A DNA stretch of 64,000 bases, taken from positions 61,089 through 125,088 of the forward strand of contig CADBBT010000005.1 of the NCBI GenBank assembly GCA_902792985.1. Direction: 5' to 3'. Under the pieces are notes generated by a model, which saw only the letters and a program-made list of their open reading frames with translations, made no database searches and had not been told where the DNA came from. Shown here piece after piece: positions 59,136 to 64,000 of the stretch (positions are counted from its first letter, which is position 1; every line of letters starts with the position of its first letter). The DNA is from Oscillospiraceae bacterium. GTDB lineage: Bacteria; Bacillota; Clostridia; Oscillospirales; Acutalibacteraceae. The position numbers and the translations under genes were made by a program.

Positions 59136-59783
59136 ATGAAATCTATTCCGGAAGCCTTAAAAAAGAAGTTTGAATTTCACAGCTATGGTCATGCATTGGA
59201 GATTCTGACAGAAGCTTATCCAAATGAATGGCAAGACCTGCAAACTTGTTTGAATCAACTTGTGATCACCAAAGAAGATATTCTTAAAGCCGGCGGCAAT
59301 GAAAGTCCGATTCCGAAAAAATTTGATACTGTCCTTTATCCACTCGGATGGCGAGAGATCAGAATCACCGGTGATCTGCTTGTGAAAATGTATCCCAGAC
59401 AAACGAAACAAAGACGCGGACGCTTTTCCGATCAACCTTTTGACGAAAAGCTTATCGAGGGTTTTATTGATGGTCACAATATTGATTTTTTGAAAAATCA
59501 AGTTGCTTTTGACTTGGAATGGAACAGCAAAGATCAAACCTTTGACAGAGATTTACTCGCTATGAGAACCTATTTTGACTGTGGACTGGTTGACGTTGGC
59601 GTAATCGTTACAAGAAGTGAAGAACTTAACGACATCTTCGATGAATTCAACATCAAGCAGAAATATGGCGCTTCAACTACTTGGATGGGAAAACTGGAAT
59701 ACAGATTAAAATCAAGAAGAAACGGCGGCTGCCCGATCTTGGCTGTCGGAATCAAGAAAGCGTGTGTGGAAGGCTATGAGTAA
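59136..59783 (+). CDS. Type II restriction endonuclease, BglII/BstYI family (divergent)
   Basis: 215 residues, AT-rich with codon use unlike the neighbours. The active-site region is IDFLKNQVAFDLEWNSKDQT: Asp117, Asp126 and Glu128 align with the D-x8-E-x-Q triad of BstYI (DFVKDRVAIEVQ), with E to D and Q to E changes. RDLLAMRTYFDCGLVDVGVI then VTR matches the family strand after it. BglII and BstYI cut AGATCT and RGATCY; the exact site here is unknown. Start 59136 has AAAGGTG upstream and lies after the promoter. The methylase gene overlaps its end by 8 bp. Confidence 0.82.
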   Translation: MKSIPEALKKKFEFHSYGHALEILTEAYPNEWQDLQTCLNQLVITKEDILKAGGNESPIPKKFDTVLYPLGWREIRITGDLLVKMYPRQTKQRRGRFSDQPFDEKLIEGFIDGHNIDFLKNQVAFDLEWNSKDQTFDRDLLAMRTYFDCGLVDVGVIVTRSEELNDIFDEFNIKQKYGASTTWMGKLEYRLKSRRNGGCPILAVGIKKACVEGYE

Positions 59784-60471
59784 TCCTTTTGATGAAACTG
59801 TTCAGGATTTGTTGCACTTTACGAATGGGAAAAAGTATAAAACAATTTATGCAGACCCGCCGTGGCAATTTCAAAATCGTACAGGAAAAGTTGCGCCTGA
59901 ACATAAACGCTTAAATCGATATGAAACAATGCCGCTCGATGAGATTATGGCTTTGCCCATTGAGAGCATTTCAGATGATCGATGCCATTTGTATCTTTGG
60001 GTTCCGAACGCCTTGTTGCCGGAGGGTTTAAAAGTGATGGAGTCCTGGGGATTTACCTATAAGACAAATTTAATCTGGGAAAAGATCAGAAAAGACGGTG
60101 CTCCCGACGGCAGAGGGGTTGGTTTCTATTTCAGGAATGTTACAGAAATCTTATTGTTCGGTATTCGAGGCGATAAAAACCGAACGCTTGCACCCGGTCG
60201 CTCACAAGTAAACCTACTGCGCTCTTGTAAAAGAGAACACAGCAGAAAACCGGATGAATTTGTTTCTTTAATTGAATCATGCTCACCCGGACCATACATT
60301 GAGCTTTTTGCGAGAGGATGCCGTGAAGGTTGGGATGTATGGGGAAATCAGGCGGAAGCATCATATGAACCAACATGGAATACTTATGCAAACCATACCG
60401 GAGCCTCTGCCTCCATAACAGTCCCCACCCGCGAGGCTATGTATCAATATCTACTCTCAAACGATCTATAA
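59776..60471 (+). CDS. MT-A70 family adenine-N6 DNA methyltransferase
   Basis: 231 residues. YKTIYADPPWQFQNR carries the DPPW catalytic motif at residues 27-30. CHLYLWVPNALLPEGLKVME then WGFTYKTNLIWEK, SRKPDEFVSLIESCSPGPYI and ELFARGCREGWDVWGNQ are the MT-A70 core. It is the protective methylase of the adjoining restriction enzyme; GGAAGG before ATG 59776 (GTG 59764 less likely). AT-rich like its partner. MT-A70 proteins methylate adenine, consistent with a GATC-containing site. Confidence 0.88.
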   Translation: MSNPFDETVQDLLHFTNGKKYKTIYADPPWQFQNRTGKVAPEHKRLNRYETMPLDEIMALPIESISDDRCHLYLWVPNALLPEGLKVMESWGFTYKTNLIWEKIRKDGAPDGRGVGFYFRNVTEILLFGIRGDKNRTLAPGRSQVNLLRSCKREHSRKPDEFVSLIESCSPGPYIELFARGCREGWDVWGNQAEASYEPTWNTYANHTGASASITVPTREAMYQYLLSNDL

Positions 60472-60494
60472 ATATATACTACGCGGAGGTTCAT

Positions 60495-61373
60495 ATGTTT
60501 GAAGGACTTTCCATTGACGCAAAAAGTGCCGCCGCGCTGCAGCAGGCGGTGCAAAACGGCAGGCTGTCGCACGCCGTCATTTTGGAAGGTGCCGACGCCG
60601 GAACCAGAAAAGCGGCCGCAAAAGAGCTTGCACAGGCGATCGTCTGCACCGGCGAAGTGCCGCCCTGCGGCGTTTGCCGCAGTTGCAAAAAGGCGCAAAG
60701 CGGCAACCATCCCGACATCCACTTTTTGGAAAAGGACGAAAAAAGCGCCTTTTTAAAGGTGGACGCCGTGCGCGCACTCAAGGAGCTGGCGATGCTGCTG
60801 CCGAACGACGGCGAGCGCAGCGTGTTTGTGATCGGGGAAGCCCAGTTTATGAATGTGCAGGCGCAGAACGCGCTGTTGAAGATTTTGGAAGAGCCTGCAA
60901 AGCATGTGCATTTCATTCTGACCGCCGACAGCAAAAGCGTGCTGCTGGAAACCATCCGCTCGCGCGCAACGTCCTTTTCGCTGCAGCAATCCGACGTTTC
61001 CCCCGCGCTGCAGTCCGAAGAGGGCAAAGAAGCTGCCCGCGCGGTCTTGCAAGCGCTGTGCGGCACGGAGCTCGACCTGCTGACGGCCTGTGCGGTGTTT
61101 CAAAAAGACAAGACGCTGCTGCAGGCGGCGCTCGGCGAGATGGAGCTGATCTTGCGCGATTCGCTTTTGAGCGGCACTGCGGCGGCAAAGCTGACTGCGG
61201 AAGACGCGCTTTCACAAAAGCTGCGCGGACAGTTCACCACGGGAAAGCTGCTGCAAATGCGCGCACAGCTCGGCGAACTGCTTTCTGCAACCAGAGCCAA
61301 CGCCAACCAGAATTTGACCGCAACGGCGCTCAGCGCGTTGCTTTACGAAACCAAAGAAAGGGTGGATATTTGA
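60495..61373 (+). CDS. holB: DNA polymerase III delta' subunit
   Basis: 292 residues. AAA+ clamp-loader fold without a functional Walker A: SHAVILEGADAGTRKAAAKE. The zinc-binding module is CGVCRSCKKAQSGNHPDIHF, and QNALLKILEEPAKHVHFILT with TIRSRATSF is the sensor/SRC-like region. Loads the beta clamp with DnaX and HolA. CGGAGG before ATG 60495. Its stop overlaps the ricT start (ATGA), the order seen in the Bacillus holB-ricT (yaaT) cluster; tmk is missing upstream because the restriction-modification genes lie there. Confidence 0.93.
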   Translation: MFEGLSIDAKSAAALQQAVQNGRLSHAVILEGADAGTRKAAAKELAQAIVCTGEVPPCGVCRSCKKAQSGNHPDIHFLEKDEKSAFLKVDAVRALKELAMLLPNDGERSVFVIGEAQFMNVQAQNALLKILEEPAKHVHFILTADSKSVLLETIRSRATSFSLQQSDVSPALQSEEGKEAARAVLQALCGTELDLLTACAVFQKDKTLLQAALGEMELILRDSLLSGTAAAKLTAEDALSQKLRGQFTTGKLLQMRAQLGELLSATRANANQNLTATALSALLYETKERVDI

Positions 61374-62236
61374 TGATGACCGTTGTCGGCGTCCGTTTCA
61401 AGGCCGCCGGAAAAGTGTATTATTTTGACCCGAAGGAGTTTGAACTGCAGCTGCACGACCTTGTGGTCGTGGAGACCGCACGCGGCACCGAATGCGGCGA
61501 GATCGTGATGGAGCGCCGCGAGGTGGAGGACGAAGAGATCGCGCCGCCGCTCAAACAGGTGCTGCGCCCTGTGACGGAAAAGGACCGCCGCATCCTTGCG
61601 GAAAACAAGGAAAAGGAAGCCAAAGCGTTCGAGGTCTGCAAGAAAAAGATTGCCGAGCACAATCTCAATATGAAGCTTGTGCAGGCAGAGATCACCTTTG
61701 ACCGCAGCAAGATCCTGTTTTATTTCACAGCGGACGGACGGATCGATTTCCGCGCGCTGGTGAAGGATCTCGCCTCGGTGTTCCATACGCGCATCGAACT
61801 GCGCCAGATCGGCATCCGCGACGAAGCGAAGCTGTGCGGCGGACTCGGTGTATGCGGCAGACCGCTTTGCTGCAACACGTTTTTGAACGATTTTCAGCAT
61901 GTTTCGGTCAAGATGGCAAAGGAGCAAAGCCTTTCGCTTTCCCCGACGAAGATCAGCGGCACCTGCGGACGGCTGATGTGCTGCCTCAAATATGAGCAGG
62001 AGGCGTATGAGCATCTGCTGCGTGTGACGCCGAAATACGGCGCCGTTGTGGAAACGCCGGAGGGCAGAGGTATCGTTACGGACAACAATCTTTTGACCGG
62101 TATGCTCAAGGTCAAGCTGGACAAGCGTCCCGACGCCGCGCCGCTGGTGATCAACCGCAAGCAGGTCAAGCTGGTCAAGGACGGCAAGGTCAAGATGAGC
62201 AAACAGGAGCTTGAAGCACTGGGCGACCTTGAGTGA
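61373..62236 (+). CDS. ricT: RicT/YaaT (PSP1 domain) regulator
   Basis: 287 residues. The PSP1 domain (VGVRFKAAGKVYYFDPKEFE ... VVVETARGTECGEIVMERRE) precedes the diagnostic cysteines GVCGRPLCCNTFL and GTCGRLMCCLKYEQEA. In Bacillus RicT with RicA and RicF forms an iron-sulfur complex that stimulates RNase Y cleavage and the sporulation phosphorelay. Start ATG 61373 or 61376. Coupled to holB by overlap. Confidence 0.93.
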   Translation: MMTVVGVRFKAAGKVYYFDPKEFELQLHDLVVVETARGTECGEIVMERREVEDEEIAPPLKQVLRPVTEKDRRILAENKEKEAKAFEVCKKKIAEHNLNMKLVQAEITFDRSKILFYFTADGRIDFRALVKDLASVFHTRIELRQIGIRDEAKLCGGLGVCGRPLCCNTFLNDFQHVSVKMAKEQSLSLSPTKISGTCGRLMCCLKYEQEAYEHLLRVTPKYGAVVETPEGRGIVTDNNLLTGMLKVKLDKRPDAAPLVINRKQVKLVKDGKVKMSKQELEALGDLE

Positions 62237-62276
62237 CACAAAATCTGCGATTCTGTTGTTTTTCTTCCACAACCCC

Positions 62277-62305
62277 TTGATTTTTAGAAAACAATTCGAT
62301 ATAAT
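62277..62305 (+). promoter_or_regulatory. Promoter of peptide gene J
   Basis: TTGATT (62277-62282), 17-nt spacer, TATAAT (62300-62305). Confidence 0.8.
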
Positions 62306-62335
62306 ATATAAAATATTTGTTTGGAGGCAGACATT

Positions 62336-62506
62336 ATGGATTTTGATTTCATCAAAGAGCTGGCCACGAAAGGCTTTGCCGTTTTGAAGACAGGCTTCAG
62401 CGTTCTTACCGCCGAGTTCAACTTCCTCAAGTATCTCTATACTTACGGCAAGCATTTTATCGGCATGGCGAAAGCGCTTTCTGATAACGGCGAAGACGCA
62501 GAATAA
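62336..62506 (+). CDS. Leaderless amphipathic peptide J (56 residues)
   Basis: MDFDFIKELATKGFAVLKTG then FSVLTAEFNFLKYLYTYGKH and an acidic end SDNGEDAE. Aromatic, amphipathic first two thirds; no signal peptide or cysteine. TTGGAGG 9 nt before the ATG at 62336. Own promoter and terminator. Belongs by style to the group of peptides B-I; acidic end as in C-E. Function unknown. Confidence 0.8.
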   Translation: MDFDFIKELATKGFAVLKTGFSVLTAEFNFLKYLYTYGKHFIGMAKALSDNGEDAE

Positions 62507-62516
62507 TATCGGCAGC

Positions 62517-62552
62517 CGGCGGCGCGCTTTGCAAAAAAGTGCGCCGCCGTTT
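62517..62552 (+). terminator. Terminator of peptide gene J
   Basis: CGGCGGCGC (62517-62525) pairs with GCGCCGCCG (62541-62549), followed by TTTTC, 11 nt past the stop. Confidence 0.85.
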
Positions 62553-62587
62553 TCTATCCGAACTCATCACCAAAAGGAGGAACCCCT

Positions 62588-63742
62588 ATGAAAAACCGCA
62601 ACCGTTTTCTTTCCCTGCTGCTGTGCGCGCTGATGCTGGCCTCCCTTGCGCTGCCCGCTCTTGCCGCAAAAGCCGAACCTTCGCCCGACCCGTTTGAGAC
62701 CGAGGAGACCTTTGGCATCGCCAAGGGCTTTGTGCGCACCAAAGAGATCTATCGAAACGGCGCTCAGACCCTGCGCATCACACGCAGCTATGACAAACAG
62801 GGAAAGCTGCGCAAAGAAGTCGAGACCGACAGCGAATACGATATGATCGAAACCAAGACGACCCGCTGCACCTATGACAAAAACGGCTTTCTTTCCAAAA
62901 AGACCGAAGTCACACAGGACAACCGCGGCGAAAACGAGCCGATCGTTGTGCTGTTCACCAACGACAAAAAAGGCAACGCTGTCAAAGAGGAGTGGCGCAT
63001 GGGCGAAAACTCGCACACCTTTCAGCGCACCTTTGACAAAAAGAACCGTCTGACGCGCGAGATCAATTACTTCAACACCGGCATCAGCGACATCAAGATC
63101 ACCTATGACAAGAAAGGCAACATCACAAAACAGCACATGCGCACCGACTACGAGGACAACACCTGGTATCAGACCGACATCGTCAACACCTATGACAAGA
63201 AGGGCAACGCGATCGGCTGGACATTGAAGGACCGCGAATCGGACGGATCGAAACGGGACATCAAAGAGCAAAGCGCTTTCAACGCCAAAGGACAGTGCAC
63301 CGAAACCACCTATCACGAAACGTATGTTGCAGGCGACAAAAGCTACCGCAGCGTGACCCAAAAGACCACGACCTTCACCTATGACAAAAAAGGACGGCTG
63401 ACCAAAGAGACCGAAAAGGAAACCGCCGACAACGGTCCGGTTGAAACCACGGTTTCGACCTATGAATACAACAAAAACGGCATGTATGCCCGCACCACAC
63501 GGACGTCACTTAACGGCGGCGGTAAAAGCAAGGGCGTTACGACCTACGCCTATGATAAAAAGGGCAATCTGACAAAGATGGTCTCTGTGTATAAGGATAT
63601 GGACGGCACAACAAAAACCGCCGACAGCTTCGCCTATGACAAGTTCGGCAACCTGATAAAGAACGTCTCCGTCCACACGGAGCCGGGAGAAGCTGCGGAA
63701 AAAACCGTGCGGCTGTATGCGTATCAGAAGATCGGCGCGTAA
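62588..63742 (+). CDS. Secreted YD-repeat (RHS-like) protein
   Basis: 384 residues with a signal peptide (ALMLASLALPALAAKA). The mature part is a run of about ten repeats of roughly 25-35 residues centred on (T/S)YDKKGN or FDKKNRLTRE, as in YD/RHS beta-strand repeats, strongly basic (Lys/Thr-rich). It lacks the RHS core and toxin domain, so it is a short stand-alone wall- or surface-binding repeat protein rather than a delivery toxin. AAAGGAGG before the ATG. Function unknown. Confidence 0.8.
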   Translation: MKNRNRFLSLLLCALMLASLALPALAAKAEPSPDPFETEETFGIAKGFVRTKEIYRNGAQTLRITRSYDKQGKLRKEVETDSEYDMIETKTTRCTYDKNGFLSKKTEVTQDNRGENEPIVVLFTNDKKGNAVKEEWRMGENSHTFQRTFDKKNRLTREINYFNTGISDIKITYDKKGNITKQHMRTDYEDNTWYQTDIVNTYDKKGNAIGWTLKDRESDGSKRDIKEQSAFNAKGQCTETTYHETYVAGDKSYRSVTQKTTTFTYDKKGRLTKETEKETADNGPVETTVSTYEYNKNGMYARTTRTSLNGGGKSKGVTTYAYDKKGNLTKMVSVYKDMDGTTKTADSFAYDKFGNLIKNVSVHTEPGEAAEKTVRLYAYQKIGA

Positions 63743-63768
63743 CAGCCGGGTCTGACAAAAGAAACAAA

Positions 63769-63820
63769 ACCCGCGATGCATCGCTTTTAAAACAAAAAGC
63801 GGCGTCGCGGGTCGTTTTTT
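63769..63820 (+). terminator. Terminator of the YD-repeat gene
   Basis: Outer stem ACCCGCGA (63769-63776) with TCGCGGGT (63805-63812), inner stem CGCTTTT with AAAAGCG (63782-63801), then CGTTTTTT. Confidence 0.8.
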
Positions 63821-63825
63821 ATGTG

Positions 63826-63980
63826 AAATCTCTCCATCGGAGCGGCGAAATTGCTCCTGCGAAGCAGTGAAATGATCGCGCTTCGCTCGATCGTGAAAAG
63901 CGAATCAAAACCGCCGGTTGAACCGGCGGTTTGTTCTGCCCCTATAAGGGGCTATTGCTGGCTTGACCCCTGAAAGGGGC
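63826..63980. repeat. Array of short hairpins separated by GAAAT/GTGAAA linkers
   Basis: CTGC/gaa/GCAG (63857-63867), GATCG...CGATC (63874-63892), AAACCGCCGG/ttgaa/CCGGCGGTTT (63908-63932), GCCCC/tataa/GGGGC (63938-63952), CCCC/tgaaa/GGGG (63967-63979). Linkers repeat GAAAT or GTGAAA. No gene in the last 258 bases; the window ends here. Confidence 0.7.
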
Positions 63981-64000
63981 TCTGAAGGTTTAGCATCGCA

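Overview
The window looks like a chromosomal segment of an anaerobic, spore-forming Gram-positive bacterium of the class Clostridia, most likely a gut Oscillospirales-type lineage; this placement is an inference from gene content, not a search. Coding sequence is visibly GC-rich. Almost every gene has a strong Shine-Dalgarno site and many have textbook TTGACA/TATAAT promoters with 17-bp spacers. Sporulation markers (a SpoVAF/GerA-type protein at 47.9-49.3 kb, RicT/YaaT at 61.4-62.2 kb), ferredoxin-dependent 2-oxoacid oxidoreductase genes and diaminopimelate dehydrogenase plus decarboxylase support this. I saw no tRNA, rRNA, CRISPR array or prophage.

Layout. 0.4-3.4 kb: LysM/G5/M23 cell-wall peptidase, TetR regulator, small lipoprotein. 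3.9-9.8 kb: acyl-CoA synthetase divergent from a LuxR-type regulator and a ferredoxin/2-oxoacid oxidoreductase operon. 10.2-26.8 kb: mostly minus-strand housekeeping (LURP-like protein, secreted papain-like protease, CorA, SecG, ClpX, trigger factor without clpP, metallophosphoesterase, threonine synthase, an RNase HII-YraN fusion, a P-loop protein, Pgi, a DD-carboxypeptidase), then plus-strand YoaK and MtaB, then minus-strand NrdR and a cysteine-cluster protein. 27-32.3 kb: UPF0371 protein, secreted M6 metalloprotease, YhhN protein, aquaporin. 32.4-35.6 kb: a run of tiny amphipathic-peptide genes around an NSS transporter. 35.8-45.3 kb: ddh-lysA, PutP, an MFS transporter, PyrH, a secreted alpha/beta-hydrolase-like protein. 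45.4-47.2 kb: a putatively SOS-controlled sigma-4/XRE regulator and three more tiny peptides. 47.9-58.7 kb: SpoVAF-like protein, aldo/keto reductase, ECF S component, a DUF1893/PP-loop fusion, a frameshifted GH95 glycosidase, an esterase, a DUF4474 protein, DeoC. 58.8-60.5 kb: a structured RNA candidate and an AT-rich BglII/BstYI-type restriction-modification pair. 60.5-63.7 kb: holB-ricT, another tiny peptide, a secreted YD-repeat protein.

Three things stand out beyond the ordinary genes. First, at least ten leaderless 40-80 residue peptides are scattered over the window. All have strong ribosome binding sites, and most have their own consensus promoter and terminator; they resemble phenol-soluble-modulin-like or other amphipathic peptides. 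Second, four GC-rich branched multi-hairpin elements share a closing stem of the GGCGGCGGG/CCCGCCGCC type and all lie between convergent genes. Third, the 3' intergenic spaces are colonised by other repeats: a MITE-like element in two inverted copies, heptanucleotide tandem repeats, and a dispersed direct repeat of about 120 nt.

Two secreted proteases of different families (papain-like C1A and M6) end in the same CPYC...H...FxH...F tail, which may be an unrecognised C-terminal localisation or assembly module.
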